This document shows, piece by piece, positions 51,475 to 60,734 of a stretch of 64,000 nucleotides of DNA. This DNA comes from JAENVT01 sp031370825 (GTDB taxonomy: Bacteria; Actinomycetota; Acidimicrobiia; Acidimicrobiales; Ilumatobacteraceae): contig JANMRB010000108.1 of NCBI GenBank assembly GCA_031370825.1, forward strand, positions 1-64,000, written 5' to 3'. The position numbers and the translations under genes are program-made. The notes beneath the pieces were generated by a model. It was not told where the DNA came from, ran no database searches, and saw only the letters and a program-made list of their open reading frames with translations. Each line of letters begins with the position of its first letter. The first letter of the stretch is position 1.

Positions 51475-51480
51475 ACGCTA
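51475..51480 (-). promoter_or_regulatory. -10 box TAGCGT of the ABC exporter gene
   Basis: TAGCGT on the minus strand ends 7 nt before the GTG at 51467. Confidence 0.45.
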
Positions 51481-51533
51481 CTTTCGGTGTGCGCAGGCAG
51501 AGAGATCAGGATTCGAGGCGAGGCTCGAGATGG

Positions 51534-53195
51534 CTAGACGATCTTTACGTCTGCGGTGAACTTGACCTCATTGAAGCCGTAGCGGGCCGTCACGACCATG
51601 CGCCATGTTGCCGCGTAAGGGAACGTCGCGCTGTTGCTGATGACGTGGCTCGCTCCAGCCTTGACCACATCGATGGCGATCGGATCGACGCCGCGCGAAG
51701 GATCCTGGATGGTCACGTTGACCGCATCCGGCTGGTCGAGGCTGCTGTTGGGACTGGAGAGAAAGATGTGCACCTCGTTGGCGCCCACCCGAGCGGGAGA
51801 CACGGTGATAGTGGAAAGGTATCCACCGCTTGTCAGCGTCGCCGAGAAAGGTGCCGACGCGGTGGCCTGAGAGGGGTTGGCGGCCATCAGCAGTGAGGTG
51901 ACGATGACAACAGAGACGGCGAGCACCAATTCGATCCCGGTCGCACGGCGCAGCCGCGCACGATCGAAGCCAACGCCCGCCGCACCCACGCTGGCCGCGC
52001 CCGACGGAGCCGTGGACAGGGAGAGCCTGCCGTGCGCCGAGGCGCGAGCGACCGATGCAACGGCAAGCACGAGAGCGACCGCGACCAACTTCCAGATCAG
52101 CAGCTTGCCGTAAGACGTGCCCGTCAGACCATCGATCGATCCAACCTGCCGCACCCCTTGAATCGTGCCGGTGACGACGATGCCGGCCACCGCGAACAGT
52201 GCGATGGTCGAGAACCGCTCCGCACCATCGCGCTCGATGGCACCGAAGCTGAGGACCAGCAGCGCCAGACCGCCGAGCCACACGGCCATCGCCGAGACAT
52301 GCAGCATGGTGATCAGCACGCCGAGGTAGTGCCAGCGGCCCGATGCACCGTGACCGCCGTACGCCGACGCGGTCCCGACGACGACGAGTCCGAGAGCCAG
52401 AATTGCCCTCCACCACCACGCACGGCTACGAGAGGCCGTGGTCAGCAGGATCACGGCTGTAGCAGCCAGGCCAGCGGCCCTGATGACCCACGCGATACCG
52501 ATGGACGTGTCGAGAACCGCCCTCCAGGCCGACCCGTCGGTGATCACACTCAGCGAGCGACCCGCGGTGTAACCGACCTCGAGCGGCATCGCCAGCAGGC
52601 CGGCGACCGTTCCCACCGCGGCGGCGATCCCGATCGCGACGCGCTGGCGTCGGCCGAATGGCAGAATTCCTAGCCCGCAGATCAGCAAACCACCGAACAC
52701 GAGAGCGATCGCCGCGGTCATCAGCGACCGGCTGACGCTCAGGCCGACGCTTGCAGTCTTGCCCGTGTGACTGCTGCCGATGATCTGATCGAGCAGGCCG
52801 CTGGCCAGATTGGAAATCGAGCCGATCTGGAAGGTGAACGCTGCGTGCACGGGGTGCGAGTCGCTCGAGACCACGCGCCAGTCGACGACGTACGACCCGT
52901 CGGACAACTTGGGCAGATCGACCTCGACCGCTGCGCCGCGCCCGCCCGGGTGCCGCGCCGCGCCGATGTCGATCGACCTACCGGTTCCGTCGAACACTCG
53001 GATCGCGCCGAGTGAGATCTCGACCGGTTCGTTGAACGTCAGCGTGACGCGTGCCGGCCCCGCATCGAGAACTGCGCCGGGCTGCGGATCGCTGGTCAGG
53101 AGCTCGGCGTGGGCTGCGACGGTGCCGACGCCGACAAAGGTTGCCATCGCCAGTCCTGCGGTGACAGCCACAGCGGCTCGTCGCAGCGGGGTCAT
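51534..53195 (-). CDS. CopC-CopD fusion with C-terminal YtkA-like domain (copper)
   Basis: 553 residues from the ATG at 53195. A signal peptide precedes the CopC domain with the N-terminal AHAELL copper His and SSDSHPVHAAFTF, then eight CopD-type helices (about 145-400) including HYLGVLITMLHVSAMAVWLGGL, and a C-terminal all-beta exported domain of about 110 residues (TASAPFSATLTSGGY, GANEVHIFL) of YtkA/FixH type. It takes up or buffers copper at the envelope. The ATG overlaps the upstream stop (ATGA). Confidence 0.88.
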   Translation of the reverse strand: MTPLRRAAVAVTAGLAMATFVGVGTVAAHAELLTSDPQPGAVLDAGPARVTLTFNEPVEISLGAIRVFDGTGRSIDIGAARHPGGRGAAVEVDLPKLSDGSYVVDWRVVSSDSHPVHAAFTFQIGSISNLASGLLDQIIGSSHTGKTASVGLSVSRSLMTAAIALVFGGLLICGLGILPFGRRQRVAIGIAAAVGTVAGLLAMPLEVGYTAGRSLSVITDGSAWRAVLDTSIGIAWVIRAAGLAATAVILLTTASRSRAWWWRAILALGLVVVGTASAYGGHGASGRWHYLGVLITMLHVSAMAVWLGGLALLVLSFGAIERDGAERFSTIALFAVAGIVVTGTIQGVRQVGSIDGLTGTSYGKLLIWKLVAVALVLAVASVARASAHGRLSLSTAPSGAASVGAAGVGFDRARLRRATGIELVLAVSVVIVTSLLMAANPSQATASAPFSATLTSGGYLSTITVSPARVGANEVHIFLSSPNSSLDQPDAVNVTIQDPSRGVDPIAIDVVKAGASHVISNSATFPYAATWRMVVTARYGFNEVKFTADVKIV

Positions 53196-54177
53196 GGGTT
53201 CACCACCGCGGGTTCCGCCGTCGTCGTTGCTCCGAGGCCGGTCACGAGCTCGGACCCCACGACTGCAGCGGACAAGGCCAGGGCAAGCGTGATCGCGATT
53301 CGTTGGAGAACCTCGGGGGCCCAGCCGGCGAGCAACTGGTGCTCGAACACTTCGAAGTGGGTCACGGCGAGAACCATCACGAGCACCGCTGCAACGGCGG
53401 GCAGCCACCGGTTCTTCAGGAGCAGTCCAGCGATGACGACGGCGATCGCCAACGCGCTGGCGCCGATACGGAACGCACTCGTCCCGCTGCCGACGAGGCA
53501 CGCGACTGCGGCGATCAGCGCGAAGGGGGGAGCGAAGCGGCGCAACGACGAGTCCAGCACGAGCGCGGCGAGCAGAGCAGACGCGGCTATCGACGTGATG
53601 ACGAGCCAGGTGATCCTCGATGGCGGCGGCAACCACGTGATCTTGACGATCGCCGCGACCGGTTTGCCGTCGACGGGCAGTTCGACGCGGTTGGCCGGGA
53701 AGATCACCCGCTCGACGCTCGGGTTGTCGCGCACATCCTGTCGTGGCGTGGGATCCATCCAATGGGTGCGGTGATCGTGCCACCGCACAGAAGTGCCGTC
53801 GCTGAGCTTCACCCAGTTGGGTTGAGCTTGAGCTGTCGCAGTCGCAGGGATCGTCGTGCGTGCGAAACGGTCGAGGTTGATGTAGTGCGCCGGCGAGTTG
53901 AGGTTCTCGAACACACCGTCGGCATCGAGCCGTATGTAGGGCTCACCGTCGTGCCCGAGGATCTGCACCTCCTTGGCTGTGGTGCGCATCAGCTCCATTC
54001 GATTGCCGAACTCGACCGGACGCACTTCAATCCCGCTGGAGTCGCCGTCGTAACCGATGACGTCGATGCGGTAGTCGCTGCTGTGGCACAACCATTGCCC
54101 CCATGGGCGAAGGCTGGTTGCGCCGGGGCGAGCACCAGCGCAGCGAGCAACACTGCACCGATCATCTTCCGGTTCAC
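53192..54177 (-). pseudogene. signal-peptide membrane protein of the copper locus, frameshifted near its start
   Basis: GTG at 54177 opens a clear signal peptide (MIGAVLLAALVLAPAQPAFA, about 5-24). After it the frame changes: the body (WLCHSSDYRIDVIGYDG, DPTPRQDVRDNPSVERVIF, then five C-terminal membrane helices) continues one frame away, and the break coincides with a run of five C on the plus strand at 54098-54102. One more base there restores a protein of about 328 residues. No family recognised; it precedes CopC-CopD in the same operon, and five helices follow an extracytoplasmic domain. Counted as frameshifted; sequencing error is possible. Confidence 0.7.
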
Positions 54178-54236
54178 CGGCGAAAAGGTACCGGTTGGCG
54201 GGAACTTTCACCGGTCAGCGAACGACAACAACTGAG

Positions 54237-54938
54237 ATGAGAACATCCCTTCTCAAGCACGCTGCAGTCACTGGTGTCACCTCGGCGACCGTCCTGCTGA
54301 TGGCCGCGGGAACTGCCTCGGCACACATCGATCCGGATCCCATAGCGATGCAGGCGGGGACGTCGGGAGCTGTCGCGTTCAAGTCAAGCACGGTTGCGAC
54401 GGGTCGCCGACGACGAGCATGAAGTTCGAGATTCCCGACGGCGTGAGTGGAGTCACCGCCGTCGACAAGGATGGATGGACAGCGACCCTGACCGGCAATG
54501 TCCTGGAGTTCAAGGGTGGGCCGCTAGCAGCCGACCAGGAGGATCATTTCGACATCTCGTTCACCCGCGCCATCACAGCCTGGGGACATCCGGTTCCCCG
54601 TCATCCAGACCTGTGAAAAGGGTGAGTTGGCGTGGATCAAAGTGGCCGCGGAAGGTGCACCCGAGCCAGAGCATCCGGCCCCGACGATCAAGATCACGCA
54701 AGGTCCGCCCACCTCGGCCGAGCTCACGCCGGTCCCCGACGCAACCGACGTTGCGACGGACGGAACGCCGGGTGCGCCCAATGCCACCGACGTGATTTCT
54801 CCGACCGTGACGACCGCGTCAGCGGACGATTCGAGCAACACCGGAGCGATCATCGGTGTGATCATCGGCGCGGTGATCGTTGTTGTCGGCGGCGGGATCA
54901 TGTTTGCCCGACGAAGGAAGTCACCGCCGCCAGTCTGA
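54237..54938 (+). pseudogene. ycnI: YcnI-like DUF1775 copper-binding protein with two compensating frameshifts
   Basis: ATG at 54237 (MRTSLLKHAAVTG) begins a signal peptide followed by the mature AHIDPDPIAMQAG, whose N-terminal His is the copper-binding residue of YcnI. The frame is lost at 54383 (one base missing; homology continues as VKHGCDGSPTTSMKFEIP) and regained after an extra C in the run 54564-54566 (FDISFTAPSQPGDIRFPVIQTC). The rest, ending in one membrane helix (about 203-224), is intact. The indels cancel, so the corrected protein is about 233 residues. Confidence 0.75.
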
Positions 54939-55011
54939 GCAATGGGTCGTGCGGCCCAATTGTCCGGTCAGCATTGATATGCATGCGCACTTTGCGACAG
55001 GATCAGACCTG

Positions 55012-55543
55012 ATGGGTGACATCGAGTCCGAACTTCGCGCGCTCGTAGATGCGTCACGAGAAGGCGACAACGTGGCCGTTCGCGAACTTGTGCGTCGCAC
55101 TCAGTCATCCATCTGGCGACTCTGCAACGTTCTCGGTTCGGCCAGCGAGGAAGAGAGGATCTGGTCCAGGAGACGTATCTACGCGCGTTCCGGTGTCTGG
55201 CGAGCTTCCGCGGCGAATCGCCGATCAATGCGTGGCTTTGTCGATTGCCAGGAACGTGTGTGCCGATCACGTTCGCAATCGTGTCCGCCAGCGTCGCGTG
55301 CTCGGTGTCTTGAGCCAGGCAACAGACGATGAGTGGACGCCGGCTCCCGGTAACCCGACCTACGCGCTGCTCGAGGAAATCGACCCGGATCGACGTGAGG
55401 CCTTCGTGCTGACTCAAGTGCTGGGCTTGTCGTACGACGAGGCGGCAATCGTGCTCGACTGCCCGATCGGCACCATCCGATCACGTGTGGCCCGCGCCCG
55501 CGTCGAACTTGCCGATGAGGTGCGCGCCGCCGAGGCTTGCTAG
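55012..55543 (+). pseudogene. ECF RNA polymerase sigma factor with two frameshifts
   Basis: From ATG 55012, sigma region 2 reads RELVRRTQSSIWRLCNVLGSASEEED, then an extra AG at about 55154-55157 breaks the frame; homologous sequence continues (LVQETYLRAFRCLASFRGES) and a missing T in the run 55237-55239 breaks it again (AWLLSIARNVCADHVRN). Sigma region 4 is intact (EAFVLTQVLGLSYDEAAIVLDCPIGTIRSRVARARVEL). Corrected length is about 177 residues, resembling actinobacterial SigC. Beside ycnI and CopCD it may control copper genes. The indel pattern suggests sequencing error. Confidence 0.75.
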
Positions 55544-55569
55544 CCCGCCCAGCGCCTGCTCCTGTCGTG

Positions 55570-57171
55570 CTACAGACCGAGTTTCGGCAGCGTGATCGAT
55601 GGCACGGTGATCGCCACAACGCTGATGAACGGCACGGTGACCACGGGGACCGTGATGGGCGGCAATGGCAAATTGGCAACTGTGATCGGCGAGATGCTGA
55701 CGGGCGGAAGGCTGATCTCCGGGACAATGATCGCCGGCACGGTGGTGGGAGGCACGCTGATCGTTGTCACCGTGATGGTCGGGACACCCGGCACAGAGAT
55801 GGTGGCACGTGGCCCGACATCGGCGACGTAGGTCGGTGAAGTTGGGTCCGGGGCACTCGGCGTAGCCGGTGTGGTCGTCGCAGTCGGCGGCCCGTCTTGC
55901 GGTGCACTGGGCATCGTGGTGTCGGGCGAGCTGGGGTGACCAGCGGGCTCCGGCAGTCCAGTGGCAAGCTCGGGTGTCGACGGCGCGGTCTGATCCTCCT
56001 CGACCGTCGAAGCCGTTACTGAAGAAGCGGTGTCTGGGAGCACCTCATGAACAGCCGTGCCATGGGGTCGGCCCGGTTCTGAGTAAACGCTGGCCACGGG
56101 GCCCAGTCCCAACCCCGTGACCGCGATCATGGTCCCGGCCATTGTCGACGCGGCCGGCGCGGCAGCCAGGCGACCGAAGATGGCCAGCTGCGCGAGCCAC
56201 GAAAGTGGTCCCATCGCCTTGCGCAGGTCCCCGATCGAGATCTGCAGGAATGCGCGGACCATGTCGGGATCGAACTGTGAGCCGGCGCAGCGGGTGATCT
56301 CCAGCCGCGCCTCTTGGATGGTCATCGGCTTCTTGTACGAGCGTGCGGAGGTGATCACGTCGAACACGTCGACAACCGCAACGAGACGACCCGCGAACGA
56401 GATGTCGGTGCCTGAGAGGCCCAAGGGATAACCCGACCCGTCGAACTGCTCGTGGTGCTCGCCGACCGCCCTTGCCCAGTCGCCCAGCCAATCCGCAATA
56501 GGTCCTCGGATCAGATCAACGCCCTCGGCGGGATGGGTCTTCAGCACATTCCACTCGTCCGCTGTCGGCTTGCCCGGCTTGCGCAGGATCTCGCCGGGCA
56601 CGCGCAACTTGCCGATGTCGTGCAGCAACGCAGCCCAGCGCGCCTTGTCGCGATCTTCGGTGGTCAACTGCAGCTGTACTGCCAACAGATCCGCCAACGC
56701 GCGCACCCGCTCGGAATGACCGCGTGTCAGAGGGTCGTGATGGTTGAGCGTGGCAACGAGTGCTAGAAGCTCAGTTGCACCTGTGCGGGTCGTCGGTTCG
56801 ACCTTGGCCTCTTGCAGTTGGCGGGCCAACTGCCTGGTCGTGCCGCTGCGAAGTGCGACCGAGAAGCGTGACGGCACGTGGTCCGGGAACACCAGCGACA
56901 GCTTCAACAGCGCAGCGAGGGGCAACATCCGCCTCGCCATCCGGTCGGTCGCCAGCAGGACGGCCGTCGAGGTTGCAAGAATGCCGATCCACCACACGAT
57001 GGCGGCCGGCAGGCCGCGCGGCGCCGAGATCAACCGCGATAGGACAGCGGATGACGCCAGGGCGGCAACGATCGGTGTGCTGAACGCGACAAGTCGGATG
57101 CCGGCAGCGGCCAAGGGATGACCGCGCCAGGACCTGAGCTGTTGCTGTGTGGCCGAGACACCGAGAGGCAC
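55570..57171 (-). CDS. membrane HD-GYP-type phosphohydrolase with V/I-P-rich C-terminal tail
   Basis: 533 residues from a GTG. Two or three membrane helices (about 20-75), then an HD-GYP domain (about 140-320): LVATLNHHDPLTRGHSERV, ALLHDIGKLRVP, VGEHHEQFDGSGYPLG. HD-GYP enzymes degrade cyclic di-nucleotides. A helix (about 335-365) follows, then an exported Thr/Pro tail and about 75 residues of V/I-S/T-V/L-P repeats (VPGVPTITV, VPPTTVPAIIVP, LPPITVPVVTVP) to the stop. No GGDEF domain is nearby. Confidence 0.82.
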   Translation of the reverse strand: MPLGVSATQQQLRSWRGHPLAAAGIRLVAFSTPIVAALASSAVLSRLISAPRGLPAAIVWWIGILATSTAVLLATDRMARRMLPLAALLKLSLVFPDHVPSRFSVALRSGTTRQLARQLQEAKVEPTTRTGATELLALVATLNHHDPLTRGHSERVRALADLLAVQLQLTTEDRDKARWAALLHDIGKLRVPGEILRKPGKPTADEWNVLKTHPAEGVDLIRGPIADWLGDWARAVGEHHEQFDGSGYPLGLSGTDISFAGRLVAVVDVFDVITSARSYKKPMTIQEARLEITRCAGSQFDPDMVRAFLQISIGDLRKAMGPLSWLAQLAIFGRLAAAPAASTMAGTMIAVTGLGLGPVASVYSEPGRPHGTAVHEVLPDTASSVTASTVEEDQTAPSTPELATGLPEPAGHPSSPDTTMPSAPQDGPPTATTTPATPSAPDPTSPTYVADVGPRATISVPGVPTITVTTISVPPTTVPAIIVPEISLPPVSISPITVANLPLPPITVPVVTVPFISVVAITVPSITLPKLGL

Positions 57172-57243
57172 ACATCGTTGTCGGCGGACGCGAACTGAAA
57201 TTTGAGCAACGTCGATGATTTTGGGTCGATCGACCTACCGCGG

Positions 57244-57774
57244 TCAGTGCAAAAGGATGCTGAACACGCGTGAGCCGAGCAGACCGAGAACAACACCGAC
57301 GCCGGCACCGGCAACGACATCGGATGCATGGTGGATTCGCACGTAGACCCGGCTGAGCGCGACGACGATCGCAATCAAGTACCACACCGGCGCCAGGGCA
57401 CGCCCTGTCGCGGTCGTCAGAATGGCGGCAGAGAAGAAAGCGGACGAGGCGTGGCCGCTGGGAAAGCTTGATGTCGAAGGTCGGCGTACGGTGAAGCGAG
57501 GGTCGCCTGTCTCCGTCGGGCGCGTACGTCGGAACAATCGCTTCAAGCCTTGATTGACGAGCAGGCTCTCGACGGCGATCATCGCCGACATCAAAAGCGA
57601 TTGACGGATTGCCGAGGGGTCGATGATTGCTCGGCCGATGCCGATGAGATGCCAGATGACGCTGAAGTCGCCGAGGAAGCTGGCGGATCGGAAAACCGGG
57701 TCAGCGCCCCGATTCCCTCTGAGCTTTTCGAGCTGACCATCGCCCCAGCGGTCGAAGGAGCCGACTGGGCTCAC
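57244..57774 (-). CDS. PAP2-family (phosphatidic acid phosphatase type 2) membrane phosphatase
   Basis: 176 residues from the GTG at 57774 that overlaps the nuclease stop (GTGA). All three PAP2 motifs are present: KRLFRRTRP, FPSGHASS and SRVYVRIHHASDV, among about five membrane helices. It dephosphorylates a lipid phosphate such as undecaprenyl pyrophosphate or phosphatidate. The longer frame to 57933 lies over the nuclease gene. Confidence 0.9.
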   Translation of the reverse strand: MSPVGSFDRWGDGQLEKLRGNRGADPVFRSASFLGDFSVIWHLIGIGRAIIDPSAIRQSLLMSAMIAVESLLVNQGLKRLFRRTRPTETGDPRFTVRRPSTSSFPSGHASSAFFSAAILTTATGRALAPVWYLIAIVVALSRVYVRIHHASDVVAGAGVGVVLGLLGSRVFSILLH

Positions 57775-58589
57775 GCGACGAGCGCGGCGTGTCGCAACGG
57801 CGCTTCCACGGCGGCCAATTCGGGATTGCCTCCGAATGCCGGGCACCATTGCTGAAACGAGCAGGACGCGCACAGCGGGCCCTGGCGCGGCAAGAAGTTG
57901 CCGCTGATGCAGGCCCGCTCGACCGCCTTCCACACTGCCGTCGTTCGCGTCGTGATGAACTTCACCGACTGTGCAGATGGCAGCGCGGTGATGGTCTCGC
58001 CAGTGCGCAGATACATCAGGCGGATGGCCGACGGGCGCCGGCCCAGCACCTCTTCACACAGAAAGGAGTAGAAGTGCACCCCGGCGAGGCGTCCCTGCTC
58101 GTACTTCAGGCCCGGAGCGCGGCCCGTCTTGTAGTCGGTGACGACCAGTCCGCCGTCGGCGTCGAGCTCGAGTCGATCGATGATGCCGCGCAGCGCCAAG
58201 TTGCCGACCTGCGCCTCGAGGCGTAGCTCGATCCCGATCTCGTTTATGGCTGTGGGGTCCTCCATGCGGAAGTAGGCCTCGACCAGCGACCAGGCGTCGT
58301 CGACGAATGCTTGCTGCTGAGCATCGTCGAGGTTCAACAGCGTGAACTCCGGGTCGAGCACGTACTCGTCGACCGCCTGCTGGAAGCAACTCTGGGCGGA
58401 TGCAATCGTGCGCGCCGCGGCTGGGCGGACGAACAGCAACTCGAGCACACGGTGGACCAACGAGCCTTTGGTGGTGTGCGGACTAGGCGACTCGGGAAGG
58501 CGTTCGATGCTGGCGAACCGGAAAGCCATCGGGCATGACGTGAACGCCTCGACGCGGCTGGGCGACAGGCTGGTTGGCACCGGATACAT
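57771..58589 (-). CDS. RecB-family PD-(D/E)XK nuclease with Fe-S cluster cysteines
   Basis: 272 residues. LSPSRVEAFTSCPMAFRF at the N-terminus, GSLVHRVLELLF, then the PD-(D/E)XK core (GIIDRLELDADGGLVVTDYKTG: Asp and Lys) and C-terminal CASCSFQQWC. The N-terminal Cys plus the three C-terminal Cys form the 4Fe-4S clamp of AddB/Cas4-type nucleases. Most likely a repair exonuclease; no CRISPR or addA gene is nearby. TACGAT lies 6 nt before the ATG. Confidence 0.9.
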   Translation of the reverse strand: MYPVPTSLSPSRVEAFTSCPMAFRFASIERLPESPSPHTTKGSLVHRVLELLFVRPAAARTIASAQSCFQQAVDEYVLDPEFTLLNLDDAQQQAFVDDAWSLVEAYFRMEDPTAINEIGIELRLEAQVGNLALRGIIDRLELDADGGLVVTDYKTGRAPGLKYEQGRLAGVHFYSFLCEEVLGRRPSAIRLMYLRTGETITALPSAQSVKFITTRTTAVWKAVERACISGNFLPRQGPLCASCSFQQWCPAFGGNPELAAVEAPLRHAALVA

Positions 58590-58595
58590 GCCCCC

Positions 58596-58601
58596 ATCGT
58601 A
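58596..58601 (-). promoter_or_regulatory. -10 box TACGAT of the nuclease-PAP2 operon
   Basis: TACGAT on the minus strand ends 6 nt before the ATG at 58589. Confidence 0.5.
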
Positions 58602-58679
58602 GAGAAGGGGTGCGCGCCAGTAGTCGATCATCGCGTCGCCGCAGCTAGATGACGGCGCAACTGTCGGTGGAGCCAACCG

Positions 58680-58964
58680 TCATGCGTCGTTGTTACGCCT
58701 GCGGCGGCGACGCCACCAAATCGTGAAGATCCGGTCGAAGGCGACGCCGAGCAGGACAGCGACCAGCAGCGACCACCGAATCGTGGTGTTCTTCTCGAAG
58801 ACGAGGAAATCGATCTGCAGGTGTTCGCTGTTCTGCAAGAAGAAGACGACGAACAGCACGACGACGATCGCCAGCCCGACGAGCGTGACGCTGGGTCCGT
58901 TGCGTCCGGAAGCGACGGGGTGACGTTCGCTGGGGACGTTGCTGTTCTCATCGCTCATCGTCAT
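58680..58964 (-). CDS. LapA-like (DUF1049) small membrane protein
   Basis: 94 residues: helix 1 at about 25-45 (TLVGLAIVVVLFVVFFLQN), the conserved NSEHLQIDFLVFE segment, helix 2 at about 62-80 and a very basic C-terminal tail (RRRRRRNNDA). The two-helix LipopolysACCHaride-assembly-A-like domain; its role in Gram-positives is unknown. ATG at 58964 with GGAG about 10 nt upstream. Confidence 0.8.
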   Translation of the reverse strand: MTMSDENSNVPSERHPVASGRNGPSVTLVGLAIVVVLFVVFFLQNSEHLQIDFLVFEKNTTIRWSLLVAVLLGVAFDRIFTIWWRRRRRRNNDA

Positions 58965-59079
58965 TGTTCATGCTCCTTCGTCAGCGACCCATGTCCCCAC
59001 AAGTTAGTGTGCCGATCCGGGTGAACCGCGGCTGTATGCGGCGGCGAATAGCGGTCAACAACTCGACGAGGAGGCAGCA

Positions 59080-59373
59080 ATGTCATATGGGATCGTTCTG
59101 AGGTTCGAAGGTGTCGGCGAGGACGACTACTGGGCAGTGAACTCTAATCTCGGCATCGGTCGAGACGGATCCGGTGAGTGGCCGGATGGCATGAAATCGC
59201 ACGTCGGCGGTCCGACTCCTGACGGCTGGGTGGTCATGGAGATCTGGGAGTCCAAAGGCGCGCAAGAGGCCTTCATGGCCAGCCGGTTGGGCGCCGCCCT
59301 CGGAGCAGTCGGATTGCCTGCACCGGCTCAGATCATCGAAACCGACACGGTCAACGAGCACACGTCCAGCTGA
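59080..59373 (+). CDS. hypothetical ferredoxin-like-fold protein (ABM/Dabb-like), 97 aa
   Basis: 97 residues, ATG preceded by GAGGAGG. YGIVLRFEGVGEDDYWAVNSNLG and PDGWVVMEIWESKGAQEAFMASRLGAALG match the beta-alpha-beta plan of antibiotic-biosynthesis-monooxygenase-like dimeric barrels. No catalytic residue can be assigned. Function unknown. Followed by the membrane protein at 59415. Confidence 0.7.
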   Translation: MSYGIVLRFEGVGEDDYWAVNSNLGIGRDGSGEWPDGMKSHVGGPTPDGWVVMEIWESKGAQEAFMASRLGAALGAVGLPAPAQIIETDTVNEHTSS

Positions 59374-59414
59374 GGCCCTTGGTCGGAAATCGCCCGACCG
59401 ATGGGAACCAATCG

Positions 59415-59936
59415 ATGCCGCCGAGCGACTGGAACGACATGTACTGGGAACCGGTCGGCATGCCCGACCTCTCGAGGACGATCAGCAAGCTGAGCTCCGC
59501 TGCAGACAGCGCAGCTCACTGGAGCATCCTGCGCGTAGTTCTGGCAATCGTTGCGGTGCAGGTCGTTGCGTTCGCCCTGCCCGCCTTGATACTCGGAGAA
59601 GAGCACGGCGTTGCAACCCACGCAGCGCGGCATCTCGGCGCGTTCGGCGTGGCGTACGGCGTTGCGTTGATGGTCGTCGTGGTACGCCCTGCTCGCGCCC
59701 GCTCGATCCTTCCGGTCGCGATGGTGCTGGCCGGCGCGCAAGTTCTCGGAGCGATCGTCGATCTGGCGACGGGCCGCATTCCATTGATCGGCGAGGTACG
59801 GCACCTGCCTCAGATCATCAGTGTCTTCCTGATCTGGTTCCTCGCAGTGCCAACGACCCGCCGGGGTGCTGACAAGACGAAGCCAAGCAAGACTCCGCAC
59901 CTCGAGGTGGCCGACGGAAATCGTCGAGCCGGCTGA
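59415..59936 (+). CDS. hypothetical integral membrane protein, 173 aa
   Basis: From ATG 59415: about 35 polar residues, then four membrane helices (about 37-60, 72-92, 96-116, 125-145) and a basic C-terminal tail. Between the helices, ILGEEHGVATHAARHLGAFGVAYG contains His residues that could bind metal or haem. No family recognised. Ends 3 bp before the stop of the convergent LLM gene. Confidence 0.65.
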   Translation: MPPSDWNDMYWEPVGMPDLSRTISKLSSAADSAAHWSILRVVLAIVAVQVVAFALPALILGEEHGVATHAARHLGAFGVAYGVALMVVVVRPARARSILPVAMVLAGAQVLGAIVDLATGRIPLIGEVRHLPQIISVFLIWFLAVPTTRRGADKTKPSKTPHLEVADGNRRAG

Positions 59937-59939
59937 CGA

Positions 59940-60734
59940 TCAGTCGGTCGACTCGCGAGGCGGCCCTTTGCGAAGTCGATTCATCGAGCAGTCGAGAGCA
60001 TCGGGATCGCTGACGGCGCTCCACAACGTTTCCAGCCACCAGGTCGCGCCCGCTTCGGCCCACGCAGCAGGCGAATGTTCACTCCATGCCCCCTCGACGA
60101 TCACGTCGAATCGTCGATCGGGTAGCTCCACGTGCTGAAGCTCCTCGAGCGTGCACTGGCGCGCTTTACCGTCTTCGACGACCTGCGGGATCAAGCCATC
60201 GCAGGCCAGAGCTCGCGTCATCGACTTCTTCGAGCCGAGTGCGCCGACGCACCAGACCGGCACACCAGGCTGTTGCGTCGTGTGCCCGATGGTCGGGAAC
60301 GCGCTCGGCTCGATCGTGTAGTGCTTGCCGTGATGCGCAAAGGGCTGGCCCGCCCACAACCCGCGGAGGATGCTCAAGCCTTCGTCGAGCAGTTCGCCGC
60401 GTACCACCTTGTCGGTCTCTTCACCGAAGGCCTCGTAACCGCTGTCGAGTGCACCTAGGCCGACGCTGACGGTGACGCGCCCATTCGAGAGTCGATCGAC
60501 GGTGGCCACCTGCCCGGCGAGCTCCCAAGGCTTGCGGCGGGGCAACGGCGTCAGCATCGTGCCCAATCGGAGTCTCTTCGTGCGGCACGCTGCAACTGCC
60601 AAGGCGACCCACGCATCGACACCCCACAAGGGTTCCCAGACGAAGAGGCCGTCCCAGCCATGCAGTTCAGCGACCGCGGCGAGCTCGCCGACATCGGCGG
60701 CGTCAGCCCACGGCACTACGAACCCGAACTTCAT
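59940..60734 (-). CDS. LLM-class (F420-dependent type) oxidoreductase, second copy
   Basis: 264 residues from ATG 60734: KFGFVVPWADAADVGELAAVAE, GWDGLFVWEPLWGVD, RLRLGTMLTPLPRRKPWELAGQVATVD and GRVTVSVGLGALD. Shorter than the first LLM gene (326) and of a different subgroup. Substrate and flavin are unknown. Confidence 0.88.
   Translation of the reverse strand: MKFGFVVPWADAADVGELAAVAELHGWDGLFVWEPLWGVDAWVALAVAACRTKRLRLGTMLTPLPRRKPWELAGQVATVDRLSNGRVTVSVGLGALDSGYEAFGEETDKVVRGELLDEGLSILRGLWAGQPFAHHGKHYTIEPSAFPTIGHTTQQPGVPVWCVGALGSKKSMTRALACDGLIPQVVEDGKARQCTLEELQHVELPDRRFDVIVEGAWSEHSPAAWAEAGATWWLETLWSAVSDPDALDCSMNRLRKGPPRESTD

Noticed and set aside
55590..55830. Direct-repeat array
   Set aside because: The near-repeats are codons for the V/I-P-rich tail of the HD-GYP protein on the minus strand.
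57771..58589. Cas4 nuclease
   Set aside because: PD-(D/E)XK plus Fe-S cysteines fit Cas4 and AddB alike, but no cas gene or CRISPR array is present.
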